A DNA stretch of 64,000 nt, taken from Dechloromonas denitrificans (lineage in GTDB: Bacteria > Pseudomonadota > Gammaproteobacteria > Burkholderiales > Rhodocyclaceae). The position numbers were made by a program, and so were the translations under genes. Every line of letters begins with the position of its first letter. Position 1 is the stretch's first letter. The notes beneath the pieces were generated by a model. It was not told the DNA's origin. It saw only the letters and a program-made list of their open reading frames with translations, and ran no database searches. The DNA is taken from contig NZ_LODL01000013.1 of assembly GCF_001551835.1 (NCBI RefSeq), forward strand, positions 248,711 to 312,710, read 5' to 3'. This document shows, piece by piece, positions 18,710-29,484 of the stretch.

Positions 18710-20793
18710 AAAATCGTTTGTTAGGCCGATCGCTCAAGACCTGGCCGAAGCCGCTGGCGCTCTATATCGCCAGCCTGGGCGTAGCCGGCTCGGCTGTGGC
18801 AGTCGATGAAAGCATCTATTTCAGCGAATTGCCGGTGGTCGCTTCGGTTAGCCGCTTACCGCAGAAATTGGCTGATGCTCCGACCGCGGTGACGGTGATT
18901 GATCGCGAAATTATCAAAGCATCCGGAGCCCGGGATCTAAACGATGTCTTCAGGCTGGTTCCCGGGTTTCAAACCTACCCAAACAACACTGATGCGGCCC
19001 GGGTTACTTACCACGGTTTGACCGATGAGGATTTTTCACCGCGCGTGCAGATCCTGATTGATGGCCGATCCTTGTATTCCCCGTTATTCCGCAATGGGGT
19101 TAATTGGGCGACATTGCTGGTCGCACTGGAGGATATTGAGCGTATCGAAGTAGTGCGCGGTTCGAACTCCGCGTCTTATGGCTCCAATGCATTTCTCGGT
19201 GTGATCAACATCATCACGGTTGATCCGGCTCTGGTGCGCGGTTTTTCCGTGTCGACCAACCAGGGCAATCAGGGCGTTCGCGACTACACCCTGCGCAACG
19301 GCGGCAAGTTCGGCGAGGCGGGCGACTTTCGTTTTACCTATCAGCAGAAGGACGACAACGGCCTGACTGACCGGTTCGACTGGAAAGATTCCTTCAGTTC
19401 CCGATTGTTCGATTTTCGGGCTGATTTTACATTGACCGACCGCGACAGTCTCCAGTTCAGTGCCGGCCATGTCGAGGCGGTGATGCAACGCGGCCGCCTG
19501 GCCAGGAACGGTGATGTACTAACTGGCGGCAGTAGTCCGGACTGGCCGATACACGATTTTTCACAGTCGAGTAGCTATCTGCAGGTGTTGTGGCGCCATT
19601 CGCTAGCGGCGGATTCTGATTTCCAGTTGCGTTATTCATACAGCGCAGACTGGGCATCCGATCGTTTCAACCTGAACAAGAATGGCTACCTGTATTCGGC
19701 TGACGAATTTGGCGACCACGGGACGCGTAACGAAATAGAAGCGCAGCACAACTTTTCTCCCTTCGAGCGTGCCCGGGTCGTCTGGGGGGCGGGATGGCGC
19801 AGCGATGCGTTGAGTTCCGACACCATGCTGTATTCCCGGGGAACCGTACGCCGGGAAGTTGCCCGTCTATTCGGGAATCTTGAATGGAAGCCGGCTACGT
19901 GGTTTACCGGTAATCTCGGTGCCTCTGTCGATGACGACTCATTGGCTGGGACACATACCTCGCCCCGGATCAGCGCCAGCTTCCATTTGAACCCCGAAAA
20001 CACCGTTCGCCTGAGTTATTCACGTGCTTACCGTACCGGGAGTGTGGTCGATTATCGCGGCAACGAGGTTGTCGTTCCCTTTGCCAAGGCCAATGGCATG
20101 CCCTTTGCGCCTGGCGAGCAGCGATCGGCAACCGGGCGCCTGTTTGTCGGTAACCCGAACCTGCCGGCCGAGCAACTCGACACCCTCGAACTCGGTTACC
20201 TCGGCGATTGGCGGGACTGGCGGATGAGCCTGGATGTCAGGGGCTTCCAGGAAAAAATTCCGAACCGTCTGGTTCAGGTTCTTCTCGATCCGAAGTTCAC
20301 CGCACCGGTGCAGCAGATTCGTATCGAAGGGGTCGAGTATCAGTGGAAGTGGCAGCCATTCGAACCGACCCGGATCATGGTTTCGCAGAGCTTTGTCCAT
20401 ATTTATTCCGAATTCCTCGACGATGCGTTGGCCACCGCCCTTGCTGGTGCTAATTCGCAGACTCTGGGCAATCTCGATCAGCTTTCCGAACGCTCGGCGC
20501 CCCGGCATGCGACTTCAGCAATGTTGATGCAGAAGCTGCCGCTAGGCCTGGAATTTTCGCTGGTCGGCTATTGGCTGGACAAGATGAAGTGGACGCGCAA
20601 TACCTGGGCCGAAAAGTACACCCGGGTCGATACCCGGCTGGGCTACCCGTTCCGGCTTGCCGGATGGAGTGGTGAGGTGGCTTACACCGTTCAATCCCTG
20701 AACGGTGCTCACGGTGAGTTCAAGGCTTACGGCAATCCGGCCGACCGCATCGTCGAAAATCGCCACTGGCTCAGCCTGCGCCTGGATTTCTAG
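18706..20793 (+). CDS. TonB-dependent outer-membrane receptor
   Basis: A 695-residue protein: signal peptide ending near AGSAVAVDES, a possible TonB box (ELPVVASVSR), a plug domain (about 50-175: DAPTAVTVIDREIIKASGAR; IERIEVVRGSNSASYGSNAF) and a beta-barrel ending in the aromatic residue Phe (HWLSLRLDF). Such receptors import chelated metals, vitamins or glycans. The plug resembles the BtuB/CirA group, but the substrate cannot be read from the sequence; no cobalamin riboswitch precedes it. It is coupled to the PilZ-STAS gene and its stop is 7 bp from the convergent GGDEF gene. Confidence 0.92.
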   Translation: MKNRLLGRSLKTWPKPLALYIASLGVAGSAVAVDESIYFSELPVVASVSRLPQKLADAPTAVTVIDREIIKASGARDLNDVFRLVPGFQTYPNNTDAARVTYHGLTDEDFSPRVQILIDGRSLYSPLFRNGVNWATLLVALEDIERIEVVRGSNSASYGSNAFLGVINIITVDPALVRGFSVSTNQGNQGVRDYTLRNGGKFGEAGDFRFTYQQKDDNGLTDRFDWKDSFSSRLFDFRADFTLTDRDSLQFSAGHVEAVMQRGRLARNGDVLTGGSSPDWPIHDFSQSSSYLQVLWRHSLAADSDFQLRYSYSADWASDRFNLNKNGYLYSADEFGDHGTRNEIEAQHNFSPFERARVVWGAGWRSDALSSDTMLYSRGTVRREVARLFGNLEWKPATWFTGNLGASVDDDSLAGTHTSPRISASFHLNPENTVRLSYSRAYRTGSVVDYRGNEVVVPFAKANGMPFAPGEQRSATGRLFVGNPNLPAEQLDTLELGYLGDWRDWRMSLDVRGFQEKIPNRLVQVLLDPKFTAPVQQIRIEGVEYQWKWQPFEPTRIMVSQSFVHIYSEFLDDALATALAGANSQTLGNLDQLSERSAPRHATSAMLMQKLPLGLEFSLVGYWLDKMKWTRNTWAEKYTRVDTRLGYPFRLAGWSGEVAYTVQSLNGAHGEFKAYGNPADRIVENRHWLSLRLDF

Positions 20794-20800
20794 GGGCTCC

Positions 20801-22894
20801 TCAGGCGCTCCTGAAGACCGCCCCTTCCAGCCAGACCTCGAACGGTTCGCAGGGGGCGACGGCGAGGCCCTGGGCGTAGCTGATGCCGAGTTCTTCCAGT
20901 TGGCCGAGGGTGGCGGGATCATCGACGTTCTCGGCGATCGAATAGATGCCGAGGTCGGCGGTGATTTCCTGAACGGCGCGCAATAGCGCGGTGGACGCCC
21001 GGTTGCCACCCAGATCGCGGGTCAGGCTGCGGCTGAGCTTGACGCAGCTCGGCGAAATCGCTCGCAGGTGATTGAAGGATGACAGTCCACCACCAAAGTC
21101 GTCGAGACCGACCTGGCAGCCGAGGGCGCGCACTTGGCGGGAAAACTCCATCGCCTGGCTGCTCTGGTGCGTCGTCACATCCTCCGAGAAAATCAGGCAG
21201 AGGCCGTTGCCGGGAAGATTCTTGCTGGCCAGGTTGCGGGCGATCAGGTCGATCACCGAACGCCGGCTCAATGAATTCCGCGACAGCGGGACCAGGCAGT
21301 GGAGTTCCTTGTTGTTGCGGCGCGCCCGGTCAAGGGCGGCGATTGCGGTTTCGATGAAGCGCTGGTCGATGATGCCGGCCAGATCGTAGCGTTCGGCCGC
21401 ATCGATCAGGGCCGAGAGGGCGATCGGTGCCTGACCGGGTTCGTTCAGGCGGGCGCTCAGTTCGACGCAGTGGCCGTTCAGCGTTTCGCTCTGCAGCGCG
21501 TGCAGCGGCAAGGCTTCGATCAGCAGACGGTCTTCGGTCAGGGCGCTGCCCAGGCGGGCTGCCCAGTTGTTGCTTTCGTGGCGGCGTTCCGGGGTGTTGG
21601 TGGCTTCCTGCTCGCAGACCTGGTTGCGGCCGCTTTCCTTGGCGCGGTAGCAGGCGGCGTCGCCGGCGGCTAGCACTTCGTTGATGTTGCGGACGCGCCG
21701 GCCGACCGGCGTCAGGCCGATACTGGCGCCGATCGAGAATACCTTGTCCTGCCAGATGAAGCGATAGGCACCGGCCAGGCCGCAGATGTCCTCGGCGACC
21801 TGACGGGCGCGGCTGCCGCTGCAGTTGGCCAGGATGATGCCGAACTCGTCGCCGCCGAGGCGGGCCAGCGTGTCTTCCTCGCGCAGCCGGCCCTGGAAAA
21901 GCTGCGAGATCTGGCGCAGCAGTTCATCGCCGGCCAGATGGCCGCAGGTGTCGTTGACCGGCTTGAAGCGGTCGAGGTCGATGAACAGCACGCTGAATTC
22001 CTCGCCGCCGGCCTGGACGCTGGACAGCGCCTTCTCCAGCCGGTGCTCGAATTCGCGCCGGTTGAGGAGGCCGGTCAGCGAGTCGTGGCGCGCCTGGAAG
22101 GCGAGCTGGGCGGTGGCTTCCTCGATCCGGCTCTGCATCGAGCGATGGACATCCTCGATATGATTGGCCATTTCGTTGAAGCCTTGCTCGAGAATGCCGA
22201 ATTCAGCGCTCGACTGGGTCGGCACCCGGGTGTCGAAGCGCCCGGAGGACATTTCACGAACGGCCAGGGCGAGGCGCTTGATCGGCCGGGCCAGGCTGTC
22301 GGCCATGGCGATGGCCAGCGCGGCGATCAGGATCAGGCCGATCAGGACGATGAGCAGGCCGCGCAGCAGCAGGTCGCGCTGCTGGTTGATCAACTCCGAC
22401 TTGTCGAATTCGACGAAGACATGCCCGATGACTTCCTGCGGTGCCGGTACGTTGCTGCTGGAGACCGGTTCGAACAGCGTGTCGGCTTCGTTCAGCGAGC
22501 GGAGGACCGGGGCGCCGAAAGCGATCCAGCGATCGCTCTCGGTGACCTGCGCGGGCTCGTTCAGGGACTGGCGCAGGGCCTCGCTGGCCAGCGAAACCCG
22601 GCCGCTGACGGCGATCGCCCGGCCCTTCGGATTGACGATGACGGCGGCCTTGACGCCGGATTCCTGGACGGTGGTCTGGGCCAGCCCGTGCAGGCTTTCG
22701 AGTTGGCCGGAAATGATCCCGTATTCGCTGATCTGGGCCAGGTAGCGGACAGTGGCCAGGGCTTTGGTGCGCAGTTCGCCCTCCAGGGTCTGGATACCGC
22801 TCAGGGTGAAATAGGAGACCAGGGTGATGGCGATCACTGCGCTGGGCAGCAGTGACAGCAGCAGCAGACGCTGGCGCAGGTTGAGGCGGCTCAT
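20801..22894 (-). CDS. Membrane diguanylate cyclase with HAMP, GGDEF and degenerate EAL domains
   Basis: A 697-residue protein: membrane helix (about 10-30), periplasmic sensor region (about 31-176), second helix (about 177-198), HAMP (about 199-252), GGDEF (about 268-428) and EAL-like (about 440-697). The active site GGDEF (347-351) and the inhibitory RxxD site REED (338-341) are intact, so cyclase activity is expected. The EAL part keeps Glu479 (motif reads ELS), DDFG (598-601), Lys619, Glu655 and Gln675. The metal-binding Asn is Pro (VPLS, 535-538) and the next Glu is Ile (LIFSED), so phosphodiesterase activity is doubtful. Its start overlaps the binding-protein gene by 4 bp. Confidence 0.93.
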   Translation of the reverse strand: MSRLNLRQRLLLLSLLPSAVIAITLVSYFTLSGIQTLEGELRTKALATVRYLAQISEYGIISGQLESLHGLAQTTVQESGVKAAVIVNPKGRAIAVSGRVSLASEALRQSLNEPAQVTESDRWIAFGAPVLRSLNEADTLFEPVSSSNVPAPQEVIGHVFVEFDKSELINQQRDLLLRGLLIVLIGLILIAALAIAMADSLARPIKRLALAVREMSSGRFDTRVPTQSSAEFGILEQGFNEMANHIEDVHRSMQSRIEEATAQLAFQARHDSLTGLLNRREFEHRLEKALSSVQAGGEEFSVLFIDLDRFKPVNDTCGHLAGDELLRQISQLFQGRLREEDTLARLGGDEFGIILANCSGSRARQVAEDICGLAGAYRFIWQDKVFSIGASIGLTPVGRRVRNINEVLAAGDAACYRAKESGRNQVCEQEATNTPERRHESNNWAARLGSALTEDRLLIEALPLHALQSETLNGHCVELSARLNEPGQAPIALSALIDAAERYDLAGIIDQRFIETAIAALDRARRNNKELHCLVPLSRNSLSRRSVIDLIARNLASKNLPGNGLCLIFSEDVTTHQSSQAMEFSRQVRALGCQVGLDDFGGGLSSFNHLRAISPSCVKLSRSLTRDLGGNRASTALLRAVQEITADLGIYSIAENVDDPATLGQLEELGISYAQGLAVAPCEPFEVWLEGAVFRSA

Positions 22895-23787
22895 CGGGCC
22901 TCCTTGTCGGCAAGCATGGCACGGCGGATGGCGGCTTCGTCCTGAATGTTCAGGTCGAGCGCCTGGGCGACGTTCGAATTGATGACTACCGCAAACTGGC
23001 TGGGCGGCATCGGGGACGGTAGCGTGGCGCTGAACGACTGGGTCAGTTCAGCCGCCTGGCGGGCGATCTGGGCCGGCGTCGAATACAGCGCGGCGAGCGC
23101 GCCGGCATTGACGAAGGCGGCCGAAAAGGCCACCACCGGACGCTGGTAGCGGTAGGTGGTGACGAGAATGGCCTTGATGTTCTCGCGCCGGTAAATCTGG
23201 GTATCGGGAATCGCCAGCAGCAGATTGACGCGGGGCAGCAGGCTGGTCAGGGACGGCAGCAGGGTTTGATCAGTGTCGCTGTCCTCGTTGTCCAGCGTCA
23301 GGCCGGCCGCGGTGAAGGCCTGGCGAAACTGACCGATGCTGGCCCGGGTTTCGCTGCTGACCAGCATGCCGACGCGTTTTTTGCCGGGCAGCAGGTGGCG
23401 TATAAAAGCGGCCTGGCGGCTGGCCGGCTGATCGAGATAGATCGCCGTTGTCCGGCGGCTGCGGCCGGGGCTTTCGGCCAGCAGTTTCTCGTAGGCCTGG
23501 CGCGGGATCAGGGTGGCGACGACCGGCGTCGAGCCGCCCTGGTTGAGGACCTGGCGGAAGGCATTGCTGCCGACGGCGACGATCAGGTCGGGGCTGCTCC
23601 CGGCCAGGCTGTCGCTGCCGCCCTGGCTGGCGATCTTCCAACTCGAACCTTCGAGGGCGTCGCGATAGGTGCTGGCGAATTCGGCGTAGGGGCCGGAATT
23701 GTCGCTGAGGACCAGCGCGACGTTAGCGGCCCGCGCCGTCGTGGCGGCGAGCAGGAAAACGAGAAAGAGGCGCAGGATGAGGAGCAC
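22891..23787 (-). CDS. ABC-type periplasmic substrate-binding protein (ABC_sub_bind family)
   Basis: From GTG 23787 the protein has 298 residues: an N-terminal signal (VLLILRLFLVFLLAATTARA) and two Rossmann-like lobes typical of periplasmic binding proteins (NVALVLSDNSGPYAEFAST; VNLLLAIPDTQIYRRENI; RPVVAFSAAFVNAGALAAL). The family (PF04392-like) is often encoded without ABC permease genes and beside GGDEF or histidine-kinase sensors, as here. No permease or ATPase lies nearby, so it probably presents a ligand to the diguanylate cyclase rather than to a transporter. ATG starts further upstream lie in another gene. Confidence 0.8.
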   Translation of the reverse strand: MLLILRLFLVFLLAATTARAANVALVLSDNSGPYAEFASTYRDALEGSSWKIASQGGSDSLAGSSPDLIVAVGSNAFRQVLNQGGSTPVVATLIPRQAYEKLLAESPGRSRRTTAIYLDQPASRQAAFIRHLLPGKKRVGMLVSSETRASIGQFRQAFTAAGLTLDNEDSDTDQTLLPSLTSLLPRVNLLLAIPDTQIYRRENIKAILVTTYRYQRPVVAFSAAFVNAGALAALYSTPAQIARQAAELTQSFSATLPSPMPPSQFAVVINSNVAQALDLNIQDEAAIRRAMLADKEAR

Positions 23788-23840
23788 CGCCGCAATATAG
23801 CTGCTGCCCCTATGCCGTTGCAATGGCGGATTTCCCCGGG

Positions 23841-24431
23841 TCAGCGGGCGGCGATGAGAGCGGCGATTTGTCGGCTGATTTCTTCGACCGGCATGGCGAA
23901 GGCAAATTTCTTGATGAACTGGCCGTCCGGGCCGAGCAGGATCATCCCGGCCGAGTGGTCGACCGCATAACGGTCGGCCGGCGTGCCCGGTTCGCGGACC
24001 TTGGCATAGCGGATCTTGAAATTGTCGGCCGCCCGGCGTACCAGGGCGGGCGGCCCGTTCAGGCCGAGAATGCGCGGGTCGAAGAAGGTGGTGTAGGTCT
24101 TCAGCACCGGGCCGGTGTCGCGCTCGGGGTCGACCGAGATGAACAGCGGCTGGACGCGGCTGGCCTGCTCGCCGAGTTCTTTCAGGATGGCGGCCATTTC
24201 GACCAGGGTGGTCGGGCAGATGTCCGGGCAATAGGTGTAGCCGAAGGCGATGAGCTGGAAGCGGCCGCGGAAATCCTCGCTGCTCACCGAGCGGCCGTTC
24301 GGGTCCTGCAGCAGGTAGCGGGGCACGATGCCGCCGTTTTCCTCCTTGAGCAATTGCAGGCTTTGCGTCGCCTGGGCGGCGGCCGGGCCAGCCAGCAGCA
24401 GGCCGAGGAGGAGGGCGGCGCAGCGGATCAT
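23841..24431 (-). CDS. Sco1/SenC-family copper chaperone or thiol-disulfide protein
   Basis: A 196-residue exported protein: signal peptide (MIRCAALLLGLLLAGPAAAQ) and a thioredoxin-like domain with the CxxxC motif at Cys68 and Cys72 (YTYCPDICPTT) and the distal His160 (YAVDHSAGM), the three copper ligands of Sco proteins. It helps assemble the CuA centre of cytochrome c oxidase or reduces its thiols. No oxidase genes are in the window. It overlaps the 24428 gene by 4 bp. Confidence 0.92.
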   Translation of the reverse strand: MIRCAALLLGLLLAGPAAAQATQSLQLLKEENGGIVPRYLLQDPNGRSVSSEDFRGRFQLIAFGYTYCPDICPTTLVEMAAILKELGEQASRVQPLFISVDPERDTGPVLKTYTTFFDPRILGLNGPPALVRRAADNFKIRYAKVREPGTPADRYAVDHSAGMILLGPDGQFIKKFAFAMPVEEISRQIAALIAAR

Positions 24432-24760
24432 CGGCTCGGGAACGCAGCGCTCAACTGCTTTTCCGCCTCGCCCAGGCGTTTGGCCAGGGTCGCGGCGTCC
24501 GGGCAGGTCTTTTTGCCATTACCGAATTGCAGGTAGCTGGCGCTCGTTGCTTCTTCGAAAATCTCGCCGTTGGCGCGAGTTTTCGGCGCCGTTGTCTGTA
24601 CCGCGTTGCGGGCCCGGCTGACGATCGCCGCTTGCTGGCAGGCCAGTGCGATGCCGTTGATTTCACCGAGCTGGCTGATGGCGGTATTGCCCTCTTCGGC
24701 GGCGAAGGCCGGGGTGGCGAACGGCAGGGCGAGGGCAAGGGCAAGGACAGCGATTTTCAT
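24428..24760 (-). CDS. Small secreted protein of unknown function
   Basis: A 110-residue protein: signal peptide MKIAVLALALALPFATPAFA, then a mature part of 90 residues with two cysteines (ALACQQAAI, KKTCPDAA) that could form one disulfide. I do not recognise the family. It is the first gene of the run with sco1, the binding protein and the GGDEF gene. A perfect -10 box TATAAT lies 28-33 bp upstream. Confidence 0.8.
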   Translation of the reverse strand: MKIAVLALALALPFATPAFAAEEGNTAISQLGEINGIALACQQAAIVSRARNAVQTTAPKTRANGEIFEEATSASYLQFGNGKKTCPDAATLAKRLGEAEKQLSAAFPSR

Positions 24761-24787
24761 GGGTAATCTCCGGTCGACAGGCCAGCG

Positions 24788-24809
24788 ATTATAGCCAGCG
24801 TGGGCTGGC
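24788..24809 (-). promoter_or_regulatory. Candidate -10 box with adjoining inverted repeat upstream of the 24760 gene
   Basis: On the minus strand TATAAT (24788-24793) is directly preceded by GCCAGC-CCAC-GCTGGC (24794-24809), a 6-bp inverted repeat in the -35/-10 spacer. No good -35 hexamer is seen at 16-18 bp, as in activator-dependent promoters. The hairpin could instead end transcription from the btuF-like gene, which stops at 24818. Confidence 0.4.
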
Positions 24810-24817
24810 GATCTTTC

Positions 24818-25609
24818 TTAGAAATCAAATATCTCGAGCAATTGCGGCAGACCTTCGCTGATCGCCACCGGCCCCGGGGTCAGGATGACGGCCGATTTGA
24901 TTTCGTGCATTTTTCCGCTGTTGACCGCCGGAATGGTCGCCCAGCCCGGGCGGGCGGCGACGCGTTCGGGCCGGAAGTGCTTGCCGCACCAGGAGCCGAT
25001 GATGATGTCGGGGGCGGCGGCGATCACCGCTTCCGGCGTCGGCCGGCGATCCTTGGCCAGCGGCGAGCGGGCCTGCTCGGCGAAAACGTCCTCGCCGCCG
25101 GCGATTTCGATCAGTTCGGAGGCCCAGCGGATGCCGCTGATCAGCGGCTCGTCCCATTCCTCGAAATAGACGCGCGGCTTCTTGCCGGTGCGGGCCAGGC
25201 GTTCGGCGGCGATGGCCCGGGTTTGCTCGATCTCGGCTTCCAGCCCGGCGACGATTTCCTGCGCTTTGGCTTCGGCGCCGACCAGGCGGCCGACGGTTTC
25301 GATCATGCCGAGAATGTCCTCGACGCTGCGCATATTGAAGGCATAGACCGGGACGCCGGCCTTGATCAGGTCGCGCGAAATCTCGCTTTGCAGGTCGGAG
25401 AAGGTCAGCACCAGGTCGGGCCGGGTGGCGAGAATCTTGTCGATGTCACCGCTGGTGAAGGCGAAGACCTTGGGTTTTTCCTTGCGCGCTTGCGGCGGCC
25501 GTACCGTGTAGCCGGAAATGCCGACGATGCGGTCCTGCTCGCCGAGGGCGTAGAGCACCTCGACGGTTTCGGTGGTCAGGCAGACGATGCGTTGGGGCAG
25601 ACGGGGCAT
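24818..25609 (-). CDS. BtuF-like cobalamin-binding protein without signal peptide
   Basis: A 263-residue member of the class III periplasmic-binding fold (PRLPQRIVCLTTETVEVLYA; DIDKILATRPDLVLTFSDLQ; WASELIEIAGGEDVFAEQA). The N-terminus starts straight in the first lobe, with no signal peptide or lipobox, so it appears cytosolic, unlike BtuF. It is 6 bp after the secreted paralogue in the riboswitch-led operon. Related signal-less proteins are annotated as cobalamin-binding, but the role is not settled. Confidence 0.82.
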   Translation of the reverse strand: MPRLPQRIVCLTTETVEVLYALGEQDRIVGISGYTVRPPQARKEKPKVFAFTSGDIDKILATRPDLVLTFSDLQSEISRDLIKAGVPVYAFNMRSVEDILGMIETVGRLVGAEAKAQEIVAGLEAEIEQTRAIAAERLARTGKKPRVYFEEWDEPLISGIRWASELIEIAGGEDVFAEQARSPLAKDRRPTPEAVIAAAPDIIIGSWCGKHFRPERVAARPGWATIPAVNSGKMHEIKSAVILTPGPVAISEGLPQLLEIFDF

Positions 25610-25615
25610 GGGTTT

Positions 25616-26530
25616 CTACTTGGCGGGACGATGGCTTCTTGCGACATCGAGATGGGCGCAAAGTTTCTCGGCGCCGTCGAGAATGCGCGGCGTGTGGCGC
25701 TGCATGATGTCGGGGTTGATGTGGAACAGGTTGTCGCGCTTGACCGCCGTCATCCGCGTCCATTTGTCCCAGTCGTGCAGCCATTCCGGCTTGGCGTCGC
25801 CCATGCCGGTGGCGACGATGGCTTCCGGATCGGCTTCGAGTACCGCTTCGACGCTGACCGTCGGTGCCATCTGCTTGAGGTGGCCGAAGACGTTGTCGCC
25901 ACCGCAGAGCAGGATCGCGTCGCTGATGATCTGCGGGCCGCCGACCGTCGTCAGTGGCGATTTCCAGATCTGGTAGAAGACGCGCACTTTCGGCTTGTTG
26001 GCATTGGCCGCGCGCAACCCTTCCAGACGCTTGCGGAAACGTTCGGCGGCGGCATTGGCGGCGCTCTCGGTACCGGCCAGCTGGCCCAGGCGGACGAGCT
26101 GGTCGGCGACGTTTTCCATCTTGTTCGGCTGCGAGACATGCACGGTCAGGCCGAGCGCCTTCAGTTTGCCGATCTGCGGCATGTTGTTGCCGCTTTCCCA
26201 GGCCAGTACGAGGTCGGGCTTCAGCGCGGCGACGGCTTCGAGGTCGATCCGCGAATAGCCGCCGACGCGCGTCACCTTCTTCGCTTCCGGCGGGTAGTCG
26301 CTGTAATCGACGGTGCCGACCAGCTTGTCGCCGGCGCCGGCGGCATAGAGGCTTTCGGCGATGTGCGGGGCGAGGGCGACGATACGTTTGGCCGGCGCCT
26401 TGAGGCGGACTTCCTGGCCGGTGTCGTCCTTGACCACGACATCGGCCTGGGCGGCGGGCAGCGTGGCGAGTCCGGCGGTCAACGCCGCCAGAAAACGAAA
26501 AACGGGCAGGGCGGGAGCGGTCTTGGTCAT
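25616..26530 (-). CDS. btuF: BtuF-type periplasmic cobalamin/cobinamide-binding protein
   Basis: From ATG 26530, which overlaps the cobD stop by 4 bp, the protein has 304 residues. It has a signal peptide (ending near LPAAQA) and a metal-chelate-binding domain (ADVVVKDDTGQEVRLKAPAK; RIVALAPHIAESLYAAGAGD). In BtuF this fold brings corrinoid to BtuCD. The genes for BtuC and BtuD are not in the window. An ATG four codons upstream is possible but less coupled. The riboswitch and cob genes of the operon support a corrinoid ligand. Confidence 0.85.
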   Translation of the reverse strand: MTKTAPALPVFRFLAALTAGLATLPAAQADVVVKDDTGQEVRLKAPAKRIVALAPHIAESLYAAGAGDKLVGTVDYSDYPPEAKKVTRVGGYSRIDLEAVAALKPDLVLAWESGNNMPQIGKLKALGLTVHVSQPNKMENVADQLVRLGQLAGTESAANAAAERFRKRLEGLRAANANKPKVRVFYQIWKSPLTTVGGPQIISDAILLCGGDNVFGHLKQMAPTVSVEAVLEADPEAIVATGMGDAKPEWLHDWDKWTRMTAVKRDNLFHINPDIMQRHTPRILDGAEKLCAHLDVARSHRPAK

Positions 26531-27511
26531 GCGGGTTTCCATCCGGCAAGGGCGGTGGCCAGGCGCTGCCAGCCGGCTTCATCGCCGGGCAGGCCGAAGC
26601 GGAGCAGCGGCTGCTGGTCGAAACGGCGGGTCAGGATGCCCTGGCGGGCCAGGGCTTCGTGCAGTTCGCTGGCCTGCGGCGAGCTCAGCGTCGCGAAGAG
26701 GGCGGTCGATTTGACCTCGCCGAGCGGCGCCAGCAACTGGTGCAGGCGTTGGCCGGCGGCCAGCAGTTGCTGCCGGGTGCCGGCCTGCCAGGCCTGATCC
26801 TGCAGCGCCAGTTTGGCCACTTCACGGGCCGGGCCGCTGATCGTCCATGGCCCCATCGCCTCCTGCATCCGGTTCAGCAGGTCGGGGGCGGCGAACAGGA
26901 AGCCGACGCGGGCGCCGGCCAGGCCGAAGAACTTGCCGAGCGAACGGAGCACGATCAGGTTCGGCGCTTCGTCGGTGCCAGCCAGCGGCGTCAGGCTGTC
27001 GGCCGGCGTCGGGTCGATGAAGGCTTCATCGACGATCAGCCAGCCGCCGCGCTTTTTCAGCTGTTGCGCAGCGTCCACCGCCAGTTCGCGCGGGTGGCGG
27101 TCGCCGGTCGGGTTGTTCGGGTTGCAGAGCAGCACGTAGGGCGTCGCCGCGGCCAGGGCGCGCGGCAGCATGGCGTTCTGCAGGAAACGCAGGCGGTGCC
27201 CGGCGCGTTGCCAGGCTTGCGGGTGCTCGCCGTAGATCGGCGAAATGCAGGCGACGACGGCGCGTGGCAACAGCGTCGGCAGCAACTGGATGGCGGCCTG
27301 CGAGCCGGCGACCGGCAGCAGGTTGGCGTTGCCGTAATAGGCGGCGGCGGCGCTTTCCAGGCCATCACCGCTTTCCGGCAGGCGATGCCAGACCTCGTTC
27401 GGCAAGGCCGGCACCGGCCAGGTGTGGGGATTGATGCCGGTGGACAGGTCCAGCCATCGGTCGAGCGGAATGTCGTAATGGGCTGCGGCCAGGCGCAGGC
27501 GTCCGCCATGC

Positions 27512-27519
<8 letters not shown>
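26527..27519 (-). CDS. cobD: CobD, L-threonine-O-3-phosphate decarboxylase
   Basis: A 330-residue fold-type I PLP enzyme of the HisC-like aminotransferase family (LDLSTGINPHTWPVPALPN; LLCNPNNPTGDRHPREL; the PLP Lys in VLRSLGKFFGLAGARVG). The STGINP start is typical of CobD, which makes (R)-1-amino-2-propanol phosphate, the linker of the nucleotide loop. ATG 27519 overlaps cbiB by 8 bp; the 56 in-phase residues upstream are an antisense-like Arg/Pro/Ser-rich translation inside cbiB and were left out. Confidence 0.93.
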
Positions 27520-29430
<1,911 letters not shown>

Positions 29431-29484
29431 CTAAGCGAGGCGGCGCAGCGAAGCAAGTGCCATAATTACAAGGTTTCCCCAACG

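Noticed and set aside
18706..20793. TonB receptor as the vitamin B12 receptor BtuB
   Set aside because: There is no cobalamin riboswitch in front, the gene is coupled to PilZ-STAS rather than to cob genes, and receptor substrate cannot be read from sequence.
22891..24231. Longer version of the ABC binding-protein ORF starting at 24231
   Set aside because: The first 148 residues are an out-of-phase translation of sco1; a signal peptide begins at GTG 23787.
24800..26797. 665-codon open frame on plus over the two BtuF-like genes
   Set aside because: Antisense to clear homologues; composition is that of a GC-rich shadow frame.
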